DNA from: an uncultured Oscillospiraceae bacterium
GTDB taxonomy: Bacteria; Bacillota; Clostridia; Oscillospirales; Oscillospiraceae
DNA length: 9,098 nt
Direction: 5' to 3'
NCBI GenBank assembly: GCA_934597585.1
Contig: CAKTSA010000052.1
Location: 1 to 9,098, forward strand
Shown here: in pieces, positions 1 through 8,007 of the stretch
Layout: every line of letters starts with the position of its first letter
How positions within the stretch are numbered: position 1 is the stretch's first letter
Position numbers and translations under genes: made by a program
Notes under the pieces: model-generated
Told to the model about the DNA's origin: nothing
What the model saw: only the letters and a program-made list of their open reading frames with translations
Databases searched by the model: none

Positions 1-215
1 TGGGGCTGCTGCATGTGGACGCGCTGGTGCTCCTCGGTCTCCCACTGCTCGATCAGCAGCACCACGTTCTCCTCCTGGGCGGAGAAGTAGTAGTCATAGC
101 GGATGCAGCCCTCCTCCGCCCGGATGGCGGTCAGCAGTCCCTCGGACACGATGTCCCGGACGTAATTCTCCCGGCAGCCGGGCTTTGCGGTGTATTTTAC
201 GTATAGTGTCAACAT
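1..215 (-). CDS. ABM-domain monooxygenase, YgiN-like (partial, N-terminal part)
   Basis: The first 71 codons of a minus-strand gene run off the left edge of the window. The protein begins MLTLYVKYTAKPG and contains the pattern typical of the antibiotic biosynthesis monooxygenase (ABM) / putative quinol monooxygenase family: an opening beta strand, a PGCRE.Y segment, AIRAEEGCIRYDYY around residues 36-45, and LLIEQWE near residues 57-63. Family members are small dimeric ferredoxin-like proteins, usually about 95-110 residues, that oxidise quinols or aromatic substrates without a metal or cofactor. Many have no proven substrate. The start ATG is preceded by AAAGGAG at about 12 nt, and that site is buried in the hairpin at 221-264. 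metG lies 126 bp upstream on the same strand, so read-through from it is possible. I see no convincing promoter in the gap. Family assignment is fairly sure; substrate unknown. Confidence 0.8.
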   Translation of the reverse strand, partial: MLTLYVKYTAKPGCRENYVRDIVSEGLLTAIRAEEGCIRYDYYFSAQEENVVLLIEQWETEEHQRVHMQQP

Positions 216-220
216 AATGA

Positions 221-264
221 AATCACGCTCCTTTGCGCCTATTGTAGCGCAAAGGAGCGTGATT
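221..264 (-). promoter_or_regulatory. Perfect 18-bp hairpin that buries the ABM gene's ribosome binding site
   Basis: The 18-nt arms (221-238 and 247-264) are exact reverse complements with an 8-nt loop. In the minus-strand transcript the 3' arm carries AAAGGAG, the only plausible ribosome binding site for the gene starting at 215. The hairpin would therefore pair the site completely. No U-tract follows, so it does not look like a terminator. A regulatory role is inferred. Confidence 0.6.
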
Positions 265-341
265 GTCTACATAAGTTTAGGGTTTGACGAAGTTACGATG
301 CTGTATTTCGCCCTGTTGTAGGGGCGTCGTTTTTTACCACG

Positions 342-2306
342 TCAGCACAGCTTCGCACCGGCGGGAACCGAATCGTCGATGATCATCAGCTGTACCTTCT
401 CCTCGCCCTTCTCCTTGTGGACGGCGGAGATCAGCATGCCGTTGCTGGGGATGCCCATCATCTTCCGGGGCGGCAGGTTCAGGATAGCCATGACCGTCTT
501 GCCGATCAGATCCTCTGGCTCATAGTAGTGGTGGATACCGGAGACGATGATGCGGTCGGTGCCGCTGCCGTCGTCCAGCGTGAACTTCAGCAGCTTGTCG
601 GACTTCTTCACCGCCTCGCAGTTCTTGATCTTCACGGCGCGGAAATCGGACTTCAGGAAGGTGTCGAAGTCCACCTCCTGCTCCACGTAGGGCTCCAGCT
701 CGATGGCGGGCAGGGCGGCCTTCTTCTGGGCCTCCTGCATGGCGTTCAGCTCCGCCAGGGCCTTTTCGGTATCCACGCGGGGGAACAGGTTCTCGCCCTT
801 GGCTACCTGTGTCTCGGCGGGCAGGGTGCCCCAGACGTTGGCTTTCTCCCAGGTGCAGTCCTCGGCGGAAGCGCCGATCTTCACGAAAATCTTGTCGCAG
901 CTCTCCGGCATCACGGGGGTCAGCAGGGTGGTGCAGACGCGGATGGTCTCCAGCAGGTTATAGAGGACGGTAGCCAGACGGGCGCGCTTGGTCTCGTCCT
1001 TGCCCAGCACCCAGGGTGCAGTTTCGTCGATATACTTGTTGGCGCGGTCGATGACCTTGAACACCTCGTCCAGACCGTTCTGCAGCTGCAGCTTGTCCAT
1101 CTCGGCCTCGTAGCGGTCGCGGAGGGCGCAGACGGTCTTTTTCAGGTCGCAGTCCTCCGGGGCGTCCTCCCGGTCGGCGGGCAGCTTGCCGCCGAAGTAC
1201 TTCTCCACCATGCCGGTGGTGCGGCTGACCAGATTGCCCAGCTTGTTGGCAAGGTCGGTGTTGATGGTGGAGATCAGCAGCTCGTTGGAGAAGTTGCCGT
1301 CGGAGCCGAAGGGGAAGGTGCGCAGCAGGAAGAAGCGCAGAGCGTCCACGCCGAACATCTCGGACAGGGCGTAGGGGTCGACAACGTTGCCCTTGGACTT
1401 GGACATCTTGCCGCCGTCGATCACCAGCCAGCCGTGGCCGTACACATGCTTGGGCAGGGGCAGACCCATGCTCATCAGCATGGCGGGCCAGATGATGGAG
1501 TGGAAGCGGACGATCTCCTTGCCCACGATGTGATAGTCGGCGGGCCAATAGCGGTCGAAATCGTGATACTTGTCGTTATACAGGCCCAGGGCGGTGCAGT
1601 AGTTGAACAGGGCGTCCACCCACACGTACACCACATGGCCGGGGTCGAAGGCCACGGGAATGCCCCAGCTGAAGCTGGTACGGGAAACGCACAGGTCCTC
1701 CAGACCCGGCTTGATGAAGTTGTTGACCATCTCATTGACGCGGGTACGGGGCTGCAGGAAGTCGGTGTCCTCCAGCAGATGCTGCACCTTGTCGGCGTAC
1801 TTGCTCAGACGGAAGAAGTAGGCCTCCTCCTCGGCGTCATGGACCTCGCGGCCGCAGTCGGGGCACTTGCCGTCCACCAGCTGGCTCTCGGTCCAGAAGC
1901 TCTCGCAGGGGGTGCAGTACTTGCCCTTATAGGCGCCCTTGTAAATGTCGCCGTTTTCGTACATCTTCTTGAAGATCTTCTGCACGGCCTCGCAGTGGTA
2001 GTCGTCGGTGGTGCGGATGAAGCGGTCGTTGGAGATGTTCATCAGCTTCCACAGGTCGCGGACGCCGCGAGGGCCGTCCACGATGCGGTCCACGAAGGCC
2101 TGGGGGGTCATGCCGGCCTCCTGGGCCTTGGTCTCGATCTTCTGGCCGTGCTCGTCGGTGCCGGTCAGGAACATCACGTCATAGCCCTGCAAACGCTTAT
2201 AACGGGCGATGGCGTCGGTGGCCACGGTGCAGTAGCTGTGGCCGATGTGGAGCTTGTCCGAGGGGTAGTAGATCGGTGTGGTGATATAAAAGGTTTTCTT
2301 TTCCAT
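342..2306 (-). CDS. metG: Methionyl-tRNA synthetase
   Basis: This is cytosolic methionine-tRNA ligase, which charges tRNA-Met with methionine using ATP. At 654 residues it is a full-length bacterial enzyme. Visible in order are: the Rossmann-fold HIGH motif at residues 20-23; the TGTDEHG motif near 48-54; a zinc knuckle with two CxxC pairs (C131/C134 and C148/C151); the KMSKS signature at 300-304 followed by KGNVVDPY; the helical anticodon-binding domain at about 350-480; and a C-terminal OB-fold tRNA-binding domain of the Trbp111/EMAPII type from about 547, ending with GIPSNGMLISA near 619-628. The start ATG has AAAAGGAGAG (2315-2324) just upstream. The gene is transcribed alone from the promoter at 2684-2712 and is controlled by the T-box leader. 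The long open frames on the opposite strand are by-products of its biased codon use. Confidence 0.98.
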   Translation of the reverse strand: MEKKTFYITTPIYYPSDKLHIGHSYCTVATDAIARYKRLQGYDVMFLTGTDEHGQKIETKAQEAGMTPQAFVDRIVDGPRGVRDLWKLMNISNDRFIRTTDDYHCEAVQKIFKKMYENGDIYKGAYKGKYCTPCESFWTESQLVDGKCPDCGREVHDAEEEAYFFRLSKYADKVQHLLEDTDFLQPRTRVNEMVNNFIKPGLEDLCVSRTSFSWGIPVAFDPGHVVYVWVDALFNYCTALGLYNDKYHDFDRYWPADYHIVGKEIVRFHSIIWPAMLMSMGLPLPKHVYGHGWLVIDGGKMSKSKGNVVDPYALSEMFGVDALRFFLLRTFPFGSDGNFSNELLISTINTDLANKLGNLVSRTTGMVEKYFGGKLPADREDAPEDCDLKKTVCALRDRYEAEMDKLQLQNGLDEVFKVIDRANKYIDETAPWVLGKDETKRARLATVLYNLLETIRVCTTLLTPVMPESCDKIFVKIGASAEDCTWEKANVWGTLPAETQVAKGENLFPRVDTEKALAELNAMQEAQKKAALPAIELEPYVEQEVDFDTFLKSDFRAVKIKNCEAVKKSDKLLKFTLDDGSGTDRIIVSGIHHYYEPEDLIGKTVMAILNLPPRKMMGIPSNGMLISAVHKEKGEEKVQLMIIDDSVPAGAKLC

Positions 2307-2390
2307 GGGGATATCTCTCCTTTTCCGCCGCCCCGAATGGAAGGACGGCTTAAAATAGTATTTTTCCTGCTTTTTCCGGGGATATACAAA

Positions 2391-2422
2391 TAAAAAACGC
2401 CCTTAGCGCTATGCTAAGGGCG
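2391..2422 (-). terminator. Intrinsic terminator of the metG T-box
   Basis: A 10-bp stem, CGCCCTTAGC (2398-2407) with its exact complement at 2413-2422 and a 5-nt loop, is followed on the minus strand by TTTTTTA (2397-2391). This is the regulated attenuator of the T-box. It lies 8 nt or more beyond the T-box sequence that forms the alternative antiterminator. Confidence 0.92.
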
Positions 2423-2676
2423 ACTTGAACAAATCGCGGTACCACCTTGCTTCGCCCCGGCCTCGCGGCCAAAGCCTTACGGAGTGCCATCACACTCTCA
2501 CGCGGTAACGGGCGCTTCCCGTTCCGGCCTGACGGGCGTTCGCCCCTCGTCCGGACAGCTCCTGAGCCATGTTCACCGGTCATCCCCGCGCCCGCTTTCA
2601 CCTATCCGGGCTCTCTTGCAGCGGTTTGGGCCGATTACTCTCTCATTCATTGCCTTTTCTATGTTTTCGGTGCATT
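2391..2676 (-). ncRNA. T-box riboswitch leader, methionine-specific, upstream of metG
   Basis: On the minus strand the leader carries the conserved T-box sequence AAGGTGGTACCGCG (2435-2448), a stem I region with AGAGAG and GGTGAAAGCGGGC motifs, and GAACATGG, where the ATG at 2568-2570 fits the specifier codon for methionine. The variable T-box base gives UGGU, which can pair with the A discriminator of bacterial tRNA-Met. An intrinsic terminator ends the leader. In T-box RNAs, uncharged tRNA pairs with both the specifier and the UGGN bulge and stabilises the antiterminator, so the downstream gene is read when charging is low. Both contacts are right for Met and the downstream gene is metG, so the assignment is consistent at three levels. 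The 5' end is placed at the predicted transcription start. Confidence 0.93.
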
Positions 2677-2683
2677 TTTTGGT

Positions 2684-2712
2684 ATCATACTCCAAAATGT
2701 GGAGTTTGTCAA
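2684..2712 (-). promoter_or_regulatory. metG promoter (sigma-A type)
   Basis: On the minus strand TTGACA (2712-2707) is followed by exactly 17 nt and TATGAT (2689-2684). This is one base off the perfect vegetative consensus. Transcription would begin near 2677, just before stem I of the T-box. Confidence 0.88.
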
Positions 2713-2744
2713 CCGTCACCGCGGTTTTCTGTATAAAATCACGC

Positions 2745-2773
2745 TTTACAGCGGGAAGAAAGTTTTGTATAAT
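2745..2773 (+). promoter_or_regulatory. Butyrate kinase promoter (sigma-A type)
   Basis: TTTACA (2745-2750), a 17-nt spacer and TATAAT (2768-2773) match the vegetative consensus. The start codon lies about 55 nt beyond the -10 box. The -35 boxes of this promoter and the metG promoter are only 32 bp apart, back to back. Confidence 0.85.
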
Positions 2774-2827
2774 ATGGGTTGGAAATTTTTTATGGTGGCG
2801 AATTACCATACATAGGAGGAACAAAAA

Positions 2828-3916
2828 ATGTCTTTCAAGATCCTTGTTATCAATCCCGGCTCCACTTCCACCAAGATCGGCGTCTATGAGGACGAGACTC
2901 TGCTGTTCGACAAGACCCTGCGTCACAGCGCCGAGGATATCGCCCAGTTCAACTCCATCCCCGCCCAGAAGGACTGGCGCTGCCAGCTGGTGCTGAAGGC
3001 CCTGCGGGAGGAGAATTTTGATATCAACACCCTGTCTGCCGTCTCCGGCCGCGGCGGTCTGCTGCGCCCCATCCGCGGCGGTACCTACGCCGTCAACGAC
3101 AACCTGGTGAACGACTGCACCATCGGTGTCCAGGGCCAGCACGCCTCCAACCTGGGCGGCATTATCGCCCGCGAGATCGGCGATTCCCTGGGCATCCCCT
3201 CCTACATCGTTGACCCCGTGGTGGTGGACGAGCTGTCCGACGTGGCCCGCTATGCCGGCCATCCCCTGTTCCAGCGCGTCAGCATCTTCCACGCCCTGAA
3301 CCAGAAGGCCGTGGCCAAGCGCTTCGCCAAGGAGCACGGCAAGAACTACGAGGATCTGAACCTGATCGTCTGCCACCTGGGCGGCGGCGTCTCCGTGGGC
3401 GCCCACTGCCACGGCAGCGTCATCGACACCCAGAACGCCCTGGACGGCGACGGCCCCTTCTCCCCCGAGCGCTCCGGCTCCCTGCCCACCGGCCAGCTGG
3501 TGAAGCTGTGCTGCTCCGGCAAGTATACCGAGGCTGAGCTGAACCGCATGCTGTCCGGCCGCGGCGGCCTGGTGGCCTACACCGGCTCCAACGACATGCG
3601 CTATCTGCTGGCCGAGGCCGAGCATGACAAGAAAATCGCCGGCGTGGTGGAGGCCTTCCACTATCAGATCGCCAAGGAAGTGGGCGCCATGGCCGTTGTC
3701 ATGAAGGGCAAGGTGGACCAGATCATCCTGACCGGCGGCATCGCCTACGGCAAGGAGACCGTGGACGCCATCAGCGCCATGGTGGACTGGATTGCTCCCA
3801 TCACCGTCTATCCCGGTGAGGATGAGCTGCTGGCCCTGGCCCAGGGTGCCCTGCGCGTCCTCCGCGGCGAGGAGAAGGCCCAGGAGTATCGCCGTCCCCG
3901 TCCCACCGAGGCGTAA
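2828..3916 (+). CDS. buk: Butyrate kinase
   Basis: This ASKHA-fold kinase interconverts butyryl phosphate and butyrate with ADP/ATP, the last step of the Ptb-Buk route that yields ATP in anaerobes. Its 362 residues match the family length of about 355-360. Visible motifs are: the N-terminal phosphate-binding segment [14 protein letters not shown] (residues 7-20); [10 protein letters not shown] near 73-82; [18 protein letters not shown] near 129-146; [10 protein letters not shown] near 155-164; the acetate/butyrate kinase-type [10 protein letters not shown] at 184-193; and a GGIAYGK segment near 303. The AGGAGG at 2814-2819 fixes the start. No phosphotransbutyrylase gene is adjacent, although ptb and buk often form an operon, so it appears to be a stand-alone gene here. 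Branched-chain acyl phosphates are possible alternative substrates. Codon use is strongly C/G-ending, as in metG and the flavodiiron gene. Confidence 0.96.
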   Translation: MSFKILVINPGSTSTKIGVYEDETLLFDKTLRHSAEDIAQFNSIPAQKDWRCQLVLKALREENFDINTLSAVSGRGGLLRPIRGGTYAVNDNLVNDCTIGVQGQHASNLGGIIAREIGDSLGIPSYIVDPVVVDELSDVARYAGHPLFQRVSIFHALNQKAVAKRFAKEHGKNYEDLNLIVCHLGGGVSVGAHCHGSVIDTQNALDGDGPFSPERSGSLPTGQLVKLCCSGKYTEAELNRMLSGRGGLVAYTGSNDMRYLLAEAEHDKKIAGVVEAFHYQIAKEVGAMAVVMKGKVDQIILTGGIAYGKETVDAISAMVDWIAPITVYPGEDELLALAQGALRVLRGEEKAQEYRRPRPTEA

Positions 3917-3935
3917 CATCACGTAGTTCCCAAGG

Positions 3936-3970
3936 ACGCCCGGCAGTAACAGCTGCCGGGTGCCTTTTCC
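3936..3970 (+). terminator. Hairpin after butyrate kinase, probable (weak) terminator
   Basis: CCCGGCAG (3939-3946) pairs with CTGCCGGG (3953-3960) across a 6-nt loop, and the stem can be lengthened by two more pairs. It is followed by TGCCTTTTCCC, an interrupted and short U-tract. Only 78 bp separate the two genes and I see no clear new promoter, so partial read-through into the flavodiiron gene is plausible. Confidence 0.6.
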
Positions 3971-3994
3971 CTTGGATAAAGGAGGCATTTTATC

Positions 3995-5152
3995 ATGTTT
4001 ATCAGCAACGATATCCGCTACATCGGCGTCAACGACCACCAGGCGACCCTGTTCGAGGGCCAGTACGACGTGCCCCTGGGCATGGCCTATAACTCCTACG
4101 TGATCCTGGATGAGAAGATCGCCGTCATGGACACGGTGGACGCCCACTTCGGCAAGGAATGGCTGGCCAGCCTGGCGGCGGCGCTGGAGGGCCGCACCCC
4201 GGACTATCTGGTGGTGCAGCACATGGAGCCGGACCACTCCGCCAACATCACGGCCTTTATGGATGCCTATCCCACCGCCACTGTGGTGGCCTCTCAGGCG
4301 GCCTTCCGCATGATGCAGCAGTTCTACGGCAGCGACTACGCCGACCGCCGCCTGGTGGTGGGCGAGGGCGATACCCTCTCCCTGGGCCGCCACACCCTCA
4401 CCTTCCTGACCGCCCCCATGGTCCACTGGCCCGAGGTCATCGTCACCTACGACTGCCTGGATAAGGTGCTCTTCTCCGCCGACGGACTGGGCAAGTTCGG
4501 TGCCCTGGATGTGGAGGACCCCGAGGGCTGGGCCTGCGAGGCCCGGCGCTACTACTTCGGCATCGTGGGCAAGTTCGGTGCCCAGGTCCAGGCCCTGCTG
4601 AAAAAGGCAGCAGGGGTGGACATCCAGACCGTCTGCCCCCTCCACGGCCCGGTGCTGACCGGCGACGACCTGGCCGAGGCCCTGCGGCTCTATGACATCT
4701 GGTCCCGCTACGACGTGGAGAGCCAGGGCGTCATGATCGCCTACGCCTCCGTCTACGGCAACACGGAAAAGGCCGCGCAGCTGCTGGCGGAGAAGCTGAA
4801 GGAGCAGGGCTGCCCCAAGGTGGTCCTCACCTGCGTCCAGCGGGAGGACTGGGCCGAGGCAGTGGAGGACGCCTTCCGCTACGGCAAGCTGGTGCTGGCC
4901 GCCCCCACCTACAACGGCTTCCTGTTCCCCGCCATGCGGGAGTTTATTGAGCACCTCACCGAGCGGAACTACCAGAACCGCCAGGTGGCTTTCATTGAAA
5001 ACGGCTCCTGGGCCCCCATGGCAGCCAAGGAGATGAAAAAACTGCTGGAGGGCTGCAAGAACCTGACCCTGGGCAGCACCGTCACCATCCGCTCCGCCAT
5101 GACGGAGCAGACCCCCGCCCAGCTGGACGCCCTGGCAAAAGAGCTCCTGTAA
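3995..5152 (+). CDS. Flavodiiron protein (A-type flavoprotein, FprA-like)
   Basis: This cytosolic enzyme reduces O2 to water and/or NO to N2O in anaerobes, taking electrons usually from rubredoxin or coenzyme F420 depending on the lineage. At 385 residues it has the minimal two-domain architecture. The metallo-beta-lactamase-like domain (about 1-240) carries the diiron ligands HMEPDH (H76, E78, D80, H81), H144 in a VHWPE context, D163 in FSADGLG, and H217 in CPLHGP. The flavodoxin domain (about 245-385) begins with an FMN phosphate loop in YASVYGNT (250-257). No C-terminal rubredoxin or flavin-reductase fusion is present, so electrons must come from a separate partner. AAAGGAGG (3978-3985) fixes the start. 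It follows buk in the same direction and ends at a strong terminator. Its preference for O2 or NO cannot be read from sequence alone. Confidence 0.95.
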   Translation: MFISNDIRYIGVNDHQATLFEGQYDVPLGMAYNSYVILDEKIAVMDTVDAHFGKEWLASLAAALEGRTPDYLVVQHMEPDHSANITAFMDAYPTATVVASQAAFRMMQQFYGSDYADRRLVVGEGDTLSLGRHTLTFLTAPMVHWPEVIVTYDCLDKVLFSADGLGKFGALDVEDPEGWACEARRYYFGIVGKFGAQVQALLKKAAGVDIQTVCPLHGPVLTGDDLAEALRLYDIWSRYDVESQGVMIAYASVYGNTEKAAQLLAEKLKEQGCPKVVLTCVQREDWAEAVEDAFRYGKLVLAAPTYNGFLFPAMREFIEHLTERNYQNRQVAFIENGSWAPMAAKEMKKLLEGCKNLTLGSTVTIRSAMTEQTPAQLDALAKELL

Positions 5153-5157
5153 TCACC

Positions 5158-5185
5158 AAAAGGCACCCCACCCGGGGTGCCTTTT
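5158..5185. terminator. Bidirectional intrinsic terminator between converging genes
   Basis: AAAAGGCACCCC (5158-5169) pairs exactly with GGGGTGCCTTTT (5174-5185) around a 4-nt loop. The T-run on the plus strand serves the flavodiiron gene. The A-run on the left arm gives a T-run on the minus strand for the XRE regulator, whose stop codon lies only a few bases away. Confidence 0.92.
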
Positions 5186-5192
5186 GCTATTC

Positions 5193-5429
5193 TCATCCGT
5201 TATCCCGCACTTGCCCATTCCTCTTTGGGTCATCCGATATACCCAGCAGATAATCAGTGCTCACGCGGTAATACGCCGCCAGCTTCACCAGATGCCGCAG
5301 CGGCAGCTCGTTGGCGCCCCGCTCGTACCGGGCATACATCGTCTGGGATGTCCCCAGCATCTCTGCAATATCCTGCTGCGTCTTATCGTGATCCTCCCGC
5401 AGGTCACGCAATCTCCGTTGATACTCCAT
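5193..5429 (-). CDS. XRE-family helix-turn-helix transcriptional regulator
   Basis: A small Cro/C1-type DNA-binding protein. I choose the start MEYQRRL (78 residues) because AAGGGGG lies 8 nt upstream of it. An in-frame ATG at 5456 would add nine residues but has no ribosome binding site. The helix-turn-helix covers about residues 6-60: LRDLREDHDKTQQDIAEML, then GTSQTMYARYERGANELP, with the typical YERG and the closing STDYLLG of this family. The charged tail after residue 63 is short and there is no second domain. It is divergent from a small protein gene at 5540, and the inverted repeat between them (5464-5504) is the likely operator, suggesting autoregulation. Such regulators are common in prophage remnants and as stand-alone chromosomal genes. 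The regulated process is not identifiable. Confidence 0.93.
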   Translation of the reverse strand: MEYQRRLRDLREDHDKTQQDIAEMLGTSQTMYARYERGANELPLRHLVKLAAYYRVSTDYLLGISDDPKRNGQVRDNG

Positions 5430-5463
5430 GCTGCACGCCCCCTTATCATGCAACATTTTATCC

Positions 5464-5504
5464 AGTAAAGATATTTACTATTGATTTTAGTAAATATCTT
5501 TACT
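5464..5504. promoter_or_regulatory. Inverted-repeat operator between the divergent XRE and small-protein genes
   Basis: A 17-nt arm (5464-5480, beginning AGTAAAGATATTTACT) is repeated exactly in inverse at 5488-5504, separated by 7 nt. Each arm is also a near-palindrome of AGTAAA and TTTACT half-sites. The block gives four related half-sites in the only intergenic space of a divergent pair that includes an XRE repressor, which makes it the natural binding site. TTTACT plus TATCTT elements, with a short 15-nt spacer, occur on both strands, but I could not identify a confident promoter. Confidence 0.7.
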
Positions 5505-5539
5505 AAGGTGAGACCATGTCAAAAAAGGAGGCAGCAACA

Positions 5540-5710
5540 ATGGCCGATTACCAAAAGATGTACCTGCAGCTGTTCGACGCAGTGGAGTGTTCCCTGGAGA
5601 TCATGGACTCCAACCGCGATCCTGCGCAAAAGCTCTGCCTTGTCAAGGCGCTGCTGGCGGGAGCCCAGCAGCGCTGCGAGGACCTTTACGCAGACGCCGC
5701 AGAGGGATGA
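5540..5710 (+). CDS. Small protein of unknown function (56 residues), partner of the XRE gene
   Basis: The start at 5540 is chosen because AGGAGG (5526-5531) lies 8 nt before it. An upstream in-frame ATG at 5516 has only a weak AAGGTGA site and would add eight residues. The protein (MADYQKMYLQLFDAVECSLEIMD, then a middle with DPAQKLCLVKALLAGAQQRCEDLY) appears to be a helical hairpin: two amphipathic helices of about residues 3-22 and 28-50. It has no signal peptide, membrane segment or metal motif. Small soluble proteins opening with M-DY-KMYL-LF and ending with Q--CE-LY seem familiar to me from clostridial prophage-like regions beside XRE genes, but this is from memory. Divergence from the XRE gene around a shared operator suggests it is controlled by that repressor. 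Function unknown. Confidence 0.72.
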   Translation: MADYQKMYLQLFDAVECSLEIMDSNRDPAQKLCLVKALLAGAQQRCEDLYADAAEG

Positions 5711-5722
5711 TATTTCACCGAC

Positions 5723-5746
5723 GGGCGGGGTGAGGGCACCCCGCCC
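5723..5746. repeat. Hairpin repeat, 9-bp stem
   Basis: GGGCGGGGT (5723-5731) pairs with ACCCCGCCC (5738-5746) around a 6-nt loop, 13 nt after the small protein's stop. It has no T-tract. Together with CCGTAGGGGCGGAC downstream it looks like part of a dispersed family of G+C-rich intergenic hairpins. Confidence 0.7.
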
Positions 5747-5775
5747 TACGGATAACTGCCAATAGAACTCCGTAG

Positions 5776-5797
5776 GGGCGGACGACTCTGTCCGCCC
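5776..5797. repeat. Hairpin repeat of the GTAGGGGCGGAC type
   Basis: GGGCGGAC (5776-5783) pairs with GTCCGCCC (5790-5797) around a 6-nt loop. The preceding CGTAGG also pairs, at a distance, with CCTACGG at 5745-5751. GTAGGGGCG recurs at 318-326 downstream of metG, suggesting a repeat family scattered through the genome. Confidence 0.7.
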
Positions 5798-5800
5798 TTG

Positions 5801-5912
5801 CCTCCCTCTGAGAGGGAGGTGGCGCGAAGCGCCGGAGGGAGAGAATAAAAGGCTGAAATTCTCTCCCCCAGTCTCGCTTGCGCTCGACAGCCCCCTCACA
5901 GAGGGGGCCTTT
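5801..5912. repeat. Composite intergenic repeat with three hairpins (MITE/REP-like)
   Basis: Three palindromic units follow one another: CCTCCCTCTGAGAGGGAGG (5801-5819); GGGAGAGAAT with its complement across AAAAGGCTGA (about 5837-5867); and CCCCCTCACAGAGGGGG (5891-5907). The outer halves resemble each other in inverse orientation, so the whole reads as an imperfect inverted repeat of about 110 bp. Such elements are common between genes in Oscillospiraceae. It encodes nothing. Recognition rests on structure and memory, not a database search. Confidence 0.65.
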
Positions 5913-6244
5913 GGGGTGCGGTGCGGCGTTCGGTAGACGCAAAAGCACCTTCTCCGCACCGCATCAGCGGCAGCGACGCTGATGATGAGACGATCCTTTT
6001 GACCGCTCAAAAAAGAAAATCTCCCGTGATCGTGTGGCAGGCAGTTACAATTCTGTACCACGCATAGCGCGGGCGGATTCTTAAACCGCAGGTTTAAGTG
6101 GCGTTTTTGCCTACTTTTGCCGCCAAGGGCAAAAGTAGGTCGTGCCGCGGCACGAAACCGCCCTTCTGATATACCAACCAAGCAAAAAAACACGCCCGAC
6201 CATTTGTTCCCCCCTGACAGGGGTAACAACTAATTCCGGGGATC

Positions 6245-6263
<19 letters not shown>
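5913..6263. other. Gene-free stretch with scattered inverted repeats, chromosome/element transition
   Basis: No reading frame here has a plausible start, ribosome binding site and coding-like composition. Small stem-loops recur: CATCAGCG (5962-5969) with CGCTGATG (5977-5984); CTTAAACC (6080-6087) with GGTTTAAG; CCTACTTTTGCC (6110-6121) with its complement at 6128-6139; the 14-bp palindrome at 6141-6154; and the CCCCGACAGG stem at 6245-6281, which reaches into the recombinase stop codon. The right end probably contains the attachment junction of the mobile element. Confidence 0.6.
6110..6139. repeat. 12-bp hairpin repeat (CCTACTTTTGCC type)
   Basis: Perfect 12-bp arms lie at 6110-6121 and 6128-6139 with a 6-nt loop. 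The perfect 14-bp palindrome CGTGCCGCGGCACG follows at 6141-6154. Neither is followed by a good T-tract, so they look like an intergenic repeat rather than a terminator. Confidence 0.7.
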
Positions 6264-7946
<1,683 letters not shown>

Positions 7947-7951
7947 TCAAA

Positions 7952-7989
7952 CCGTTCAGAGCATTGTGATACCACAATACCCTGAACGG
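7952..7989. repeat. 38-nt stem-loop just upstream of the recombinase
   Basis: Arms 7952-7968 and 7973-7989 form a continuous 17-bp stem in the minus-strand RNA when two G-U wobbles near the middle are allowed. Outer CCGTTCAG/CTGAACGG and inner ATTGTG/CACAAT are exact; the loop is 4 nt. It sits between the small upstream gene (stop at 8008) and the recombinase ribosome binding site. It could be an attenuator or a binding site; no long U-tract follows, so it is not a clear terminator. Confidence 0.65.
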
Positions 7990-8007
7990 CCTGAAATGTC
8001 CAGCCCT

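Noticed and set aside
309..335. Plus-strand terminator (CGCCC/GGGCG stem followed by TTTTTT)
   Set aside because: The stem is only 5 bp with an 8-nt loop, and no plus-strand gene precedes it. It more likely is a copy of the GTAGGGGCG repeat; it has no T-run in the metG direction.
417..2393. 658-codon open frame on the plus strand opposite metG
   Set aside because: It is a shadow of metG: composition is V/L/G/H-rich, with no ribosome binding site or family motif. Biased third positions in metG remove antisense stop codons.
2573..4954. 793-codon open frame on the minus strand opposite buk and the flavodiiron gene
   Set aside because: It spans two real genes, their intergenic hairpin and the metG leader, with low-complexity G/V/H/Q-rich translation. 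Chance openness from high G+C.
6207..6225. Origin of transfer resembling CCCC/GGGG-type sites
   Set aside because: A 4-5 bp CCCC...GGGG stem alone is too common to support it, and no relaxase gene is in the window.
5519..6229. 236-codon minus-strand frame across the hairpin repeats
   Set aside because: It runs through several unrelated repeats and the antisense of the small protein gene; it lacks coding character.
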